Below, one piece after another: positions 1-12,205 of a DNA stretch of 64,000 nt; position 1 is the stretch's first letter; every line of letters begins with the position of its first letter. The notes beneath the pieces were generated by a model that had not been told where the DNA came from, made no database searches, and saw only the letters and a program-made list of their open reading frames with translations. A program made the translations under genes and the position numbers. This DNA is from Phoronis australis (lineage: Eukaryota > Phoronida > Phoronidae): assembly GCA_002633005.1 (NCBI GenBank), contig NMRA01000104.1, forward strand, positions 494,841-558,840. Reading direction: 5' to 3'.

Positions 1-520
1 TCATTTGGTGTTCAGTGCGGTACTATTGTTCGTTTAAAATCAGTTTTGGCCGGTACCTCGAAAATCTAGTCTAGCTCAAATTTTTGATGGCATACCATGG
101 TTGAGATTTTTGGGGGTTTCTGCCGGGCACAACCCAGAGTGTAATTTGTCTGTCATGGGGGTTTTAGTGATCTGTGACATGTATTGAATCACATGGAATT
201 GGTTTTGTGTGGTACCTCGAATGTATGTGCTAGCTCATTTTTGGGGGGTCCTTTTTTGGCTTCTGCCGGACCCATTCCAGAGTGCAATTTGTCTGTCATA
301 GGTCATTCGGTGTTCCGTGCGGTATTATTGTTCGTTTTAAATCAGTTTTGGTTGGTACCTCGAATATCTAGTCTAGCTCATTTTTTGGGGTCTTTGTAAG
401 GCCCCCAGGGGTCACACCCAGAGAGCAGACAACGGCAGACGTCCATTTCTGTACATACTGAGGTGGACTTTAAATGCTCCCGTGGTCAGATGTTGGTACC
501 TCGTTCATCTGCTAAGTGCT
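1..520. repeat. Degenerate ~150-bp tandem repeat
   Basis: About four diverged units are recognisable by a shared GGTACCTCG core at about 52, 211, 354 and 495, so the period is 141-159 bp. Other shared blocks are CTAGCTCA just after the core, TCTGCCGG, and CAGAGTG followed by AATTTGTCTGTCAT. The first and third units share most of the segment before the core. The array runs off the left edge of the window. The open frame across it (184-399, +) is a by-product of the repeat and shows no protein family. Confidence 0.7.
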
Positions 521-3500
521 CTGGGCTGCCGGTCTAGTACTGGAGTGTCCATCGAGCGGATCTACACATCCTGTTACTGATAATTAATATTTATTAAGAG
601 CACACCGGCAGTAACTGCATCTCTACTGAATCATTCACGGTTAAACAGAAAATCACTTTAGTAATTAAGAATTTAACAGAACACATCGTTATACATACAC
701 GTGCTGACACGTATGTGATTCCGGAAGGGGGCGCTCCACTATTTTGACTGTGGTGTGGGACTGGTTTGTTTGGATACTTGCCATTTCAGAATATCAACAA
801 AATAGAAAACCATCTTTTGATAGAGAAATCAGAATAAAACGAATCCATTTATTGGAAAATGTATGAAAAGGCATGCTTCCACATATGTGTATTCTGAGAC
901 CTAACATGTGGTAGGTTTTAACCTCTGGGGATTGTTTAGTAATTTACGATTCAGTAAAACGCTTTTGGAACTACACCAAACCTAATGAAGTAGGCCCTTC
1001 AATAGACTTCAGTTATATGAAGGGATACTTGGAAAGATATCCTTCCATGAATTTCACAAACAAAACATCATTATGAGCTTACGAAAGGATTGCCCTTCTG
1101 GGAATAGTTTCTTGCAGGCAAGATTTTTCATATGCCAATATCCACGGACGTGGTGGTCGTCAATGTTTCATGGTATTTATGCCTAATGGCAAGAAACATA
1201 GAAATACATTATCAATTGAGCCTATTTTATCTGTTTCCTGTTACACAATATCTACGTGTGTTAATGTTGCCCAAAGGATAAAATCTCTTAAATAAATTAA
1301 TGAAACTGGACTTCTCCCTTGTCGATTTTACGGAGAGAATACAAGGATCACTGATTGATGATGTCTTATAATGTGTTCCGAGAACTACTGCACAATCTGT
1401 CGCCATCCTCAAATTATTTGTGTGAATCTTCGGCCGGGCGCAAACTGTCAAAATTTTTCTTCACAACAATTTGTGTTTTTGATCACAAATAGACGAACTT
1501 GCTTAGTAAGGCTACAAACTGTACCTGCACTAACTTAATACCGTCCTCAGTTTTGTAACACCCCCCACCCACCCACCTGCCCCTCACCCACCCACCCCCC
1601 ACCCCAAGTTATATCAAATATCTCTAATGGTTGTATAGTTCTAGGGTTATATGTATCTTCATTATTATCATCAATATACACATCTGTATTGGAAATTATT
1701 AACTTCACTGAAATGTCTATATGAAAAACACATTAAATACGTTTCTTCGGAATCGAAATTCAATTTACCCATTTGTTTATGGGACCTTACATCAAGAATT
1801 TCACTTCACTATGTCAGTAACATTTCACTGATTATTTCACTAAATGAAATAGCTTTTTAGTGCCCACAACGATTTAGACTACAACTGTTGTGTGTGAAAG
1901 TCTTAGTGTCATCTACATGTACACGCTGCTCACATTACGAGTCACAACAACTTCATAACTTAGCAACCACTTAGAACTACCCAAGATCAGGAAGCCATTA
2001 CGGGATTGTGTATTGTGGACCCTCAGATCTCCCTTACAATACGTATACGACAAAAGCGACGATGAACCTTGAAAATTTTAGAAAACTATTTGCAAAAATG
2101 GTGAGCTCCTTGTGCCCTTAGTGTGAGAAAAGGTCCACCAACATCAGAGTAGCGGAAGCTGTTTTTTTTTTTCAAGAAAGCGAAGAAAATGGCCCCTCAA
2201 ACAGTGTCTTCTATTTTCTGGTATACTTCTCTCATACAACACGCGAAAATAAATTAATAAATCACGCCAATGATTCACCGAGTCTCCGCAATCTAAAATC
2301 AACGCAACCAATATATAATGGCGATTTAAAGACAATTTTGAGCATGTTATAGAATTTCTTGTTTTATTTTGCAATGAAAAATGGTAATACTTCTGTGCTT
2401 TTGTAACATAGACAATTGAAAACATCCGGAGGTTGGAAAAGGAGAACCAAGATGGTTGATGAAATGGCGGCGTCAGTTCACAAGACTCTGTGTGCAAGTA
2501 CTCAGTAAAATTTATAAATTAATGAACTTTTACTAGACATAATTTTTTCATGTACAATGAGAGTGCATGGAATTGCTTCTTGGTGCAAATTGGTTGAGTA
2601 TTTGTATAACATCTACGGAGTTTTAATACCATGTCAGAGGTAATTACCTATCAGTCGGATTATTCTCAGGGGAAAGCCTTGTGGTAATTATACATTTCAC
2701 TCACAAATTATTTTATTGCATTTCGTATACGCATTCGAGGCTTCAAAAATAACATTGTTAGAAAACAAAGTTCGTTCTCAGCGCTGAACGTTTGGCCACT
2801 AGTACTTAATTGATCACCCGTGACCCTGAATCACGTGAGCAGGAAGTGGCTTTGATCTTTGTTCTTGACGGACCTATGAGGCTAGGCTTGAAGTATTTCT
2901 TACCGAAATGTGTTTTCTTGGGTGTAGTGAGTACTAATCCTGCTAGCCGTCAGGAAACTCTTGAGGCTCCGTGGTTCTCATGGTGATTGAAAAAAGCGTC
3001 GATAAGCCGTGAGGGTTAGCTTTTCAGTGGTTGAAACAGCACCGAATGTCCTAATTGCTCCTCAGAATGTTTAACACCACGAGAATATTTCGACACAGCT
3101 AGATCAGAAGTTGTAGTTACACACGATAGTTCTGCAAATGACTCCATGGTCACAGGCGTAGATGGGGTGATTTAGAAGCTGTCCTGAAACTTTCTCATTG
3201 GTGACGTTGTTGGAAAGATGTCAGTTCGTCGGTGTGTTTAGCAAGAGCCTAATATGAAAACATACAAGCTCATAAATCAGAGTTGTACATAGAATTTCGA
3301 ATGAGCAGTCTCTGGCTACATAACACGTACATGCTTCGACCTTTATAAAATCCTCAAGATCGCCAGTTTGGGAACTTCATCTAAATGTCGCCTTACTTTG
3401 TTGGGGATATGCCCCAGAGTAGGCCTATTGACTTGCAGCACTGATGGAAGAGCTCCGTCAAATATAGGGAGAGTATCCTTTTGGGCCAGTCTATTTAACT

Positions 3501-3567
3501 TTATTCAAATTCTCCGATAATTTTGAAGTAAAATCAACAACATCCACAGAAGTCGTGTTACTGTTTT
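521..3567. other. Non-coding stretch, no gene recognised
   Basis: No exon with convincing splice sites or a protein signature was found on either strand. The only notable features are the C-rich tract listed separately and a 117-codon open frame (2144-2497, -) with no recognisable domain. This could be intronic or upstream sequence of the + strand four-TM gene whose last exons lie at 5.8-8.9 kb. Confidence 0.5.
1559..1606 (-). repeat. C-rich/G-rich simple repeat with G-quadruplex potential
   Basis: The + strand is almost pure C with A interruptions (CCCACCC units). The - strand therefore has more than four runs of at least three G separated by 1-4 bases, which fits the general G-quadruplex pattern. 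No gene start lies nearby, so no function is proposed. Confidence 0.6.
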
Positions 3568-3645
3568 CAGTGGCGCAGGATATCAGGAGGGGGCCCACTT
3601 TTTCATTTTCGATATCTGCCCCAGGAGGCCCTAAATCCACCACTG
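3568..3645. mobile_element. Short MITE fragment, CAGTGGCG family
   Basis: The left end reads CAGTGGCG and the right end is the inverse CAGTGGTGGATTTAGGGCC. The flanks are GTTTT and ATTTT, an imperfect 5-bp duplication. It belongs with the element at 25138-25285, which has the same termini. At 78 bp it can only be a non-autonomous or deleted copy. Confidence 0.55.
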
Positions 3646-5759
3646 ATTTTCTGCCTCGCCGAATCCACATTATTTCAGCCTCGTCTGAAGACTCCCAAGC
3701 TCATTTCTCAAGTCGTTCGATAAACTCGCCCTCGAGCATTCGATGAGTTTATGTCAATAGTACTTTTGAAGAACTGACTATGTGTGTTTAGATTTAATTA
3801 TTCGAAGAATGATAACACTAAACTTTATAATAATTCTTTTGAGCTATGGTTTGTGATAGTATTTCATTTGAAAAACATATTCCAAAAATTCGACCAACTG
3901 GTTCTCGGATTATATAACCTAGACGTTTACGATTCCTTTGTTGGCAGTCATTACGTCATTAGAAAAGGTTAGAGAGTCTGGTTTTGACTTGTCGTCTGAT
4001 CTTGTGATTGAACAGTCAGTTAGAGCACTATATCGACAGGAGGGTTTCGATTAGATGTCACTCAATGGCTGCTTTCCTTGTGAGAATGCGTAAATTTACA
4101 TAGCATCACGTAGGCGGAAAACTTGACGTAACAAAACAAGTGAACAACTCGAGGAATTTGGCCCAGGCAAGATAGTTGCGCTGGATGACAAGGATGTCGT
4201 CAGACTTGTTGAATTCTCTAATTATTGTAGCTCATTTGAGCTTCAGAATTGCAAAACATAGCCCACAGATGTTATTGTTAATGTCAAAAATGCCAGAGAT
4301 GTTGGAATGGGAAGTCGTTTCGTTTATTTCTATGCCGGGGTGTCGACTTCAACTCAGTGTCAAAGGTTTGGAGCATGCTTGAAAATTCTATGCACAGTTT
4401 GCAAAATTGGCAAGCATAAGTAACGCTTTGAGCAACATAAATGAACGGGTGTAGGGAAAGTTCCCCGCCACGAAGCACGAACCAAATGGGTGCACTGTCT
4501 TGCACAACTAGACAGTGTTTTGGTATATTGTTTTTAGCTCTCAGCAGAGGTGCTAGTTGTGCTTGACAATTTGTGTTTCCATGTCCCTGACTTCGGCTAT
4601 ATTTACATTACATGGCGTATGCTTGCCGACCTTATGTATAATGGCCCACCGGAAATGTCCACTTTGTTAAATTTCAGCGTCCGAGCGACTCCTATTGTTT
4701 GGTTCTGGTAAAGGAGCGTGTATCGATTACCTGACGGGAATACAACATATAAAAACCGAGCTGTCGAAACTCCCGGATGACAACAGTCGCAAAGATTTAC
4801 TGCGTACGTACTTGACAATAACATGAGTTTTAGTGCTATGGTTTTGGTAGTTAGATTATACTTACGGTGAGCCCATTCCATTTGAACGTTGGATTTCAAC
4901 TGAATGTAACAAGAAGATCAAATACCCGCCTTCTTATATCTTATTTGTAAACCTCCCAACATCATTAATTTGGGTGATTTAGAAAATTTGTAATTTAAAC
5001 ATTTGAAATTAATTTAATAGGAAGCAAGCCAATACAAATCGTGAAGAAATATTGTCACAATTTGAGCACATTAATTTGTGACGGTTAATACACGCATCAA
5101 TCAAGATGAGCTATGTCAGCATTTGTGCTATGGCGAATGAGAAATCAATACCACCATGACACGGATAACCATTACAGTTACAAAAACGGCAGTTATTATA
5201 ATGAAATTATAATCTCAATTTTGCGTCCTGTCCATCACCTACGTGGCACCAACAAGGTAGAAATCAATAGGTTAGGGAACATGGTGGTTTACTGTGCGAG
5301 CACCGCGTAGAGTTATTAACTAGTTATTGGATCAGACTGAGCGGACTGCATCCAATATACCGGGTAACAGACAAAACATGACATAGTCGCGGTCATGATT
5401 TGAAGTTTAGGGTTGAATTTTCTCTAACACGTTTTGCCAAGTAGATGATATTAGAACTAATTCATGATACAATTTCACCGCCTCAATTTCGGAATCCCTA
5501 ATAAATATTAAATGTAAGACAGAATATTACCATTTAGTGGTCGACAATGTGATGCGGTTGATCGCGTCAGATGTAGCTGAAAAATGGAAACGTGCAAAAC
5601 GTTCACAAGATGAATGCCGCCGAGAAGATTCAAAAAAGCTTTCCAGCTTGGCTAAACTTTCTTGTTTATGTAATGTCTAAGTTTAGAGCTTCTGCAGCAT
5701 GGTCATATATACAGGAGAGTTGTCTCCAGTTCATTTTAACACGCTCTTGTGCATTGCAG
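3646..5759. other. Non-coding stretch, no gene recognised
   Basis: I see no supported exon. It was searched for the TM1/first-loop exon of the four-TM protein whose later exons begin at 5760 (expected signature W..GLW..C..C); none was recognised. Those exons may lie left of the window. Confidence 0.4.
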
Positions 5760-8700
5760 GTATGGTGAACACGGCTGCGTCCTGCTTCATTATGTCTCTC
5801 ATTGTCCTTGTTGGTGCCCTGACTACGGGTTCAATTGGACTCATCATGAAACAGGTCCTCTCCTGCATGGTCACAGCGGTGTTCTTCTTCATAGCAGGTA
5901 CTTACTAGTGATATCTTGTTCTCTTTAATCTCGATAGTCATGAAAGTATATATTAATAACATTAGCCTTCGACCTTGATAGGAGCGACCCTTCATCAGAT
6001 ATGGAAAAAAAGGCTAACCTGCATGCACAGGGCACGGACGGGAGAAAATGAAAAAGGAAGAGGAAATAGAGGTCGTGTGACCCATAATATTAACACCGCC
6101 GTTCTCTTGGGTGTTGAAAAACAAAATCATTGAGATTTCTTTAGATCTCCTGGTGTGTATTTTATCAATATTCTCCATCAACACACACGCCATGTCAGTA
6201 TTATCGCTGCTGTGGTCGTGTGACATGACACCGGAAGCGAGGAATCGTGAAGCCAACGGTCTCCTCCATTTGAGACGCGTATAGAGCGGACAGCTGCCGG
6301 TCTCGCCTATATGTACCAGGCGTGAATCAGGACAGAGACTTTATCGAACGATGTATGTAATGCGAGATAACTTGCGCACAACTTTACCTCTAACTATGAG
6401 TTCTTCACCAGTAGGGTTTTGAATTTTGACTTCATTTTACAGTGCTGGCAAGTGAGGCATCACTTATCTTTCACAATTTTTTTAATTTTCCGTGATGGCC
6501 AAACGTTTCCATTCTGTGTTAATATCTGATCCCAAACTTGCCACTGTTTTCCCTGGGCCTACTATGTTTGACAATTAAGCAATCACGTAATATAGGCAGT
6601 AGATTATGTAACAGAAAGATTGCCACCAATGATTCATCGTTAGTGGTACGTTCCTATGTAGTAAACCTAGATGATCACTGCACGGAGTATATCTAGTGAC
6701 CACGCCCAGATCCTACCTAAAGAAGAAAATTGATACTCCAAAAAAGTTAAAGGAGACATTAAAAAAAACAAAATGGCTACCATGAATCATGACGCAACAG
6801 CTAGCATACACTCTCTGAGTAATTGAATTACTTCACCTATCTAGACCAAAACTATACAAAATCTTTTATGCTCGACACCTGGACTAGAAAAAAATCATGC
6901 GCTGCAAGCTCGTGGCGTTTCCAAAGATAGAAAGAAGACGAAGGGTGACGTAAATAGGTGATTTATTATGACCAGAATAGTTGCACAATACACTAGTAGT
7001 AAAATAGCATTATCTCTGGAAAGATGGGCAATAAAAACCGCCACAAGAGATGTTTAAACTACTCATTCCCATCCCCATTTTTCTATGGAAACTAATGAAG
7101 TTTCGATAAGTTTTTTCTTTTGGTTGGTATCACGTTCTAGAATTTAAGTAATAGAAAGGGATATTTTGATGTAAAGTCGGTACCATTTACATGGTGCGAT
7201 TGGCTCAATGGTGAAACTCATGCATGTGTAGTAATGTGTGTTGTCGCATATCTGTACAATATATGATGAAAAAGGGTTACCATTGCCTGACTTGAAAATA
7301 GAAAGCCTGACTGATGCTTAAGTGCCTTGAAACCACAAGAAATCTAGATAACAGGACTTCCAAAGAAAGGTCTTATTCTGTGATCTAAACCTTTTGTTAT
7401 TGTTTTCGTTCACCTTTATGTTAAGTGGTTTTACTTCTCCAAGTTTGATGCAATGCTTATTAGTGCTTTCTGGGATGAATTTCATTCATTGTAAATTATA
7501 TTTTCCTAATAATAAACATTTGTTAAAATGCTTGTGAAAATGTTTATAAAGAAACTGCATACCTTTGTTGCTAAGGGTGAGATTCAGCAAATATTTGTTC
7601 AAAGTTAATACAGATTCTTAAGCGTACCCATGAAAGTCCATTTGATGATTAAAGAAACGCAAAATATGTATGAAAAGGAAGCGCCAGTAGTCAGCAGAAC
7701 GTTTACAGGGACTATTCGGCACAATGTTAGCAAATACTGATTCCAGGGTTAATATTGAACCAGAATTCACTGAGTCTCTTGCCAGAATTAAATTTTCGCG
7801 TCTTTTGTAGCGGGCTAAGGTCTTCCTGTTAGTTGGGCCCAAGGAACGAGTCCCACAACTTAACCTTGTGAGGGTGAAATAGCCGGAACGCCAATCAGTT
7901 CCACTCTTCTACCTCAATTTTCCAAGGAAACTTCAAAATCAATTGCTCATTTAACCCGCATTTGTTTGAAACTCATGACGAGTAAATTATGTCGTGTTCG
8001 CGTGAAGTGTGGTGTGCCAATGTTTGTTAGTAGTCGCTTTTTCGGGTTACAATATTGAAACATGACCGGTGTAGAAGGAGAGACAGTACAGGAGGCTGTG
8101 TCCCATCTACGTGTTCGGAACGACCGAACAAACCGACATCATAAAAATTTCATTTGTCCTACAAAAAATTATTTTATTTATTTTCAAATTTGTCAATTTT
8201 TATTGATTTTTTGTTCTTTCCAAAAGCATTATAACTCAGAATTTCATACTAAAAATGTGGATTCGTTTTTGGTAATCCTGTATTGGGAAGCTAACATACG
8301 GGTCACTTATTCAGTGCCATGTCCGGATGCTCAGTTTACACACTAGTGAACATGCAGTCGGACATCGTGGTCAGGGTACCGAAATCACCCTGCACAATTG
8401 GTTAATTCGCGAGTGCTAAATAATGATTGCTACTTCGTGATTCTTTATGTTTAAGCAAAAATCTCCATAAAAAGCCTGGTAGTCACCCGGGGTTAATCGT
8501 AAGTTTATGCCTCGAGCACTAAGAAATAAAACTCTGGCCTAAATACATGTACCTGTAAAATTTCGCTTACTGTTATGTGTTCTTCAGCAGTCCCCGTGTA
8601 AAATCACAGTGTGTACATAAACCTGTACGTGATGTTACCACTTCTCGTTCACTATCATCTAATTTCACTTTACAGCATTTTATACGACCATGGGCGTGGC

Positions 8701-8899
8701 AATTATGCACCACAGGATTACATTTGAAAACTCATGCGTGTCGATAACACAAACTATCCCACCGGAAGTATGTGAAGCTCGCCAGGTGACATCCTCGTGG
8801 TCCCTCGTCATGGGCTGGTTGACAATAGTGTTGTGTTTCATATCGTTCGCACTTTGGACGTATTTGTCGAGGCTCATGAGAATTGAGAAGATGCAATAG
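5760..8899 (+). CDS. Claudin/PMP22-like four-TM protein, C-terminal exons (5' incomplete)
   Basis: Two exons are joined in phase 1: 5760-5897 (acceptor TTGCAG, donor GTACTT) and 8676-8899 (acceptor TTTACAG, stop TAG). Together they encode about 120 residues. The first carries a hydrophobic segment beginning VNTAASCFIMSLIVLVG (TM2) and the start of a third ending VFFFIAG. The second completes TM3 (FYTTMGVAIM), gives a short loop with two cysteines (ENSC and EVCEA), then a last membrane segment beginning SWSLVMGWLTIVLC and a short basic tail ending EKMQ. Three successive membrane spans with a two-cysteine loop fit the last three spans of a claudin/PMP22/TMEM-type tetraspan membrane protein. The exons for TM1 and the large first loop were not found. 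No specific family member is recognised and no substrate or partner is proposed. Confidence 0.6.
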
Positions 8900-11106
8900 G
8901 ATTTTTGACTTGCGAAATTTTCGCTTCTGTCAAGCATCAACTGAGTTGAAGGTCAAAATACAAAATAAACAAAAGAGTGTAGGTCTAAATTTTCTACTGA
9001 AAACTGGAATTGCGTCTTATGGATTATTTTCGCTAATGCCTGTAGTGAAAGCAAGCTGCCGGGATATCCCTATAATGGAGAAGTTGGTGAACGTAAGTGT
9101 CCTCACATAATGGGACCTTTTGCTTTAGTGTAAATGAGGTGTAACGCAGGTGCATTACACAATGAAGATAAAACTCAACAAGTGTTACATTTGTCCACCA
9201 TCCCAGATGAACTACAGTGCAGTCAACATATACAGTTTCAACGAGTCTATAGGAATCCATTGGCAGCAAGAAAACAGGCAGTAGGGTGTTGACAACTGGC
9301 AGTAATAGGCCACGCAGCAGGCCTCGGAATGTTGCACGTGTCAAGTTCGGCTTCTCAGACACAGCCTATTCACAGAGCCGTGTACTCTGGCGGCACGTTC
9401 ACTGTCTGCCCAGCTACTGTGGACTCGTGAATTCATGTGACAAAGCTGTTATCCTACGTATAAGAGAAGTTCAGATGCTGCATGAGACTCGGTCATCTGC
9501 TTGTGTCTGACGTCATTGCAACACTGATTGAACCTGCAAAATAATCAATGGAGAACTGCATTACCTGAAGTTCGATCGGATGTCTGGGCAACATGATGAG
9601 CATGATTACGAACTGTTATGAAAATAGTCTGTGCCACCTATAGACTAGTACCGGGATTTTCCGTAGATAAGCAGACCCGATGAAACGCCCATGGGCGTTA
9701 TGCCGAATACACGCAATTCACTACTTGCAGAAATTCCCCATTGAGAGGTGTTGTATCCAATCTACAAACGCATGGTTCTGCATGTGTGGAAGACGAGCGT
9801 AAAAACTGATGTCAAAACGAGGCAACAATAATTTTTGCAGCGCCACCAAGTGTGCAAGTTTACAATTTTAATTGTTTGTGGTTTCCTTATTTGTTGTTTT
9901 GATATGTGCCTAGTGTGAAACTGTGCGAAGACTACGAACTGAGAAGTTGTTCGAGTCTTTTTAATAGTTATCACATAGACGTAGGAAGTGGGTTTGGGGT
10001 AAGGGTGGTTGTCCAGCCCATTCATGGAAGTAGGGGGCAGCGCTCCCCCTGCTAAGTTAGAGTCAATAAAAATTCGGAGTAACTGAAGGTGGGAAACGTC
10101 ATGCTTGGGGGGCGAATATGTGGCGACTGAGTTGTAGTTGTCGCTCGCACTTGTGAAAAAACCTTCCCACGCCTTTGTAATACAAAGAATCAAGATTCTG
10201 GGGACTGTTTTATGAAACGTATCCCTAGGCCATGGATAAAATTTTAAATAAAGTTTAGTTAACATCAAAGTTCGTTGTTTAAACTGAGATATTTCGCGCC
10301 GTACTCACGCTAACTACACTACCATCAAAACAAGGAAACCCTGATTGGGAAAATTACGAGTATCCCGTGTGCTCAGTGACGACCAATTTCCCCCTGAACC
10401 CTAATATGGCGGCCAGGCTCGTCTCTTATCTAAGGGAAAAACAGAAGATCAAACACGCTGCCCGTGGAAGCAACATGGACTGGCCATTCCGATTTGCGTC
10501 GAATAGTTCTGACTCCCTGTAACGTGTTTTCGGATGTTTGCACAATTGTGAACCAAAGGTAATCGTATTTGGGAAAAATGTTCTTCATTTGGAAGATACC
10601 ACAAACAAATTTCTAGCCAAACTGACGGCTAATTCGCCGATCACAAGATTTTGTTCTCTTGAGGACTGAAATCAGCGCGATATTATGCTTTTCGGCAGTT
10701 GAATGAATCCTACAGGCGGGTTCAATAATCCATTACGCACTAAGTCATCCGTTAATCCGATACTCTCATGAAAGTGTAATTTTGGTAGACTGAACTTTTT
10801 GCCGAGTGGTTTTATACGAGACTCCAAGGGGTAAACTGTAATAGAACACTGCTCGTCATTATACAACGTCATACAACGGTGAAGTTTCCCTGCCACAGAT
10901 CTTCTTTGTTATCCCCCACTCCTATTCCATGTTGCCGATACAATGTAAAACGACGAAGAAGGTTGGAGCTCCACGGCTATATCAGTAAACCCGCCTACGC
11001 CAAAAACTGACTTTTGATTTAGACTGCTTACCGCAATAGAATTGGTTTGAAACTGATTCTTACTTTGAGTAGAAGTGGTTTGGGGCTTGGGATGAACTGA
11101 CTGGTC

Positions 11107-11107
<1 letters not shown>
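8900..11107. other. Non-coding stretch, no gene recognised
   Basis: The longest open frame here (9762-10268, -, 168 codons) has no hydrophobic core, motif or splice-site support and is judged fortuitous. Nothing else was recognised. Confidence 0.45.
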
Positions 11108-11168
<61 letters not shown>

Positions 11169-11193
11169 CATTTTCGTTATTATTATTATTTTT
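11108..11193. repeat. (TTA)n microsatellite
   Basis: About twenty uninterrupted TTA units, then an interrupted tail with TCATTTTCG inside it and more ATT units. The poly-isoleucine open frame on the - strand is an artefact of it. Confidence 0.95.
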
Positions 11194-11941
11194 ACTCGGC
11201 TGAGACCAGAAGCTATTTGCTTGACCCGGCTAGTCACCGGCGCCGAGCAGGATCGTAAGCTGACTCGTGTTCTTTGAGCCTAGAAATCAATTCTGACTTG
11301 AGTAAGAATCATTCAAAAGCAGTTTTAATAAGGTAACTTTCCAAATTAAAAACTATTTGAGGGGAATGTGGGTATTGTAGCAACCCTTAAAGAACGTTTG
11401 TGTCAGTTCCCGTGAGTGTATTTAATGTACATCATGACGGTGTTCCAAAATGTACTCACACTTCAAATTTCCATAGCGCCAGATAAACTAGACAATGAGT
11501 TGTAAATTTAACAAGTTTAATTCAGTCGCAGCCGACAATACAACGAGGCGGAACCGGAAGGGCTCCCACCAAACACAGTGGTACGAATAACAATGCAATG
11601 GCGTAGCTGCATTGTTCATTGACCTACTAGGAACTAGATTACCTGTTTAAATTTAAAAACTTAACTTGGGATGGAGTTTAATTGTCTGCACTCCCTTGAG
11701 CTTTTACAGTTTTCAGCAGCGTTACGCGATAAATTTTCGTTCACCACTGATGACTGAATCGTTTGTTTGCCATTCTCGCACATGCATACAAAGCACGCGC
11801 CTACTTTCACTCCAACATGTATCCATACAGTAGGCCTGGACGCAGGTCTGATCCACTGGAACTGAATTCGAACTTTCGGCGTTGCACTAAGTGTGTATTT
11901 GTGTTGTTAAATGTTACATGGTTATTCTCGATCAAGTATGG

Positions 11942-12205
11942 TCAACTTATGAGTGACTTCTCTAAAATCCCAAAACGGGCTGAGATCGATCCTAGAAAGA
12001 AAACTTCAAGAAACCTACCAAGTCCATCACCTGGTCCAACTGCGTTTGGAGAGCCATATTGAACTGATGAATAGTTGCACCATAATGTCGATATGACGCC
12101 CTCTCGTAGAGGTTTACTGAACCATAAATAGATGACGGGATTCAGGGCTTTAGGTAAGTAGACCAAGTATCCGGTGACAATCGTCAAATTACGCGGATTT
12201 ACTAC
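11942..12205 (-). CDS. Class A GPCR, last exon (TM7 and tail)
   Basis: The exon opens after acceptor TTTCCAG in phase 0 and ends at a stop at 11942, giving 87 codons. It encodes TM7 with the conserved NPVIY (NPxxY) motif in YLPKALNPVIYLWFSKPLRE, followed by a ~50-residue tail. It is probably the final exon of the GPCR at 26470-29169: strand and phase fit, and TM6 there ends GTDIK at a phase-0 donor. Joining them requires a 14.3-kb intron filled with transposons and a nested EF-hand gene. The alternative is an orphan exon of another, partly lost paralogue. The NPxxY call is firm; the parent gene is inferred. Confidence 0.7.
   Translation of the reverse strand, partial: VVNPRNLTIVTGYLVYLPKALNPVIYLWFSKPLREGVISTLWCNYSSVQYGSPNAVGPGDGLGRFLEVFFLGSISARFGILEKSLIS

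Noticed and set aside
2144-2497. 117-codon open frame on the - strand
   Set aside because: No recognisable family and no conserved motif.
9762-10268. 168-codon open frame on the - strand
   Set aside because: No domain, no hydrophobic pattern and no splice support. This length is expected by chance in a 64-kb window.
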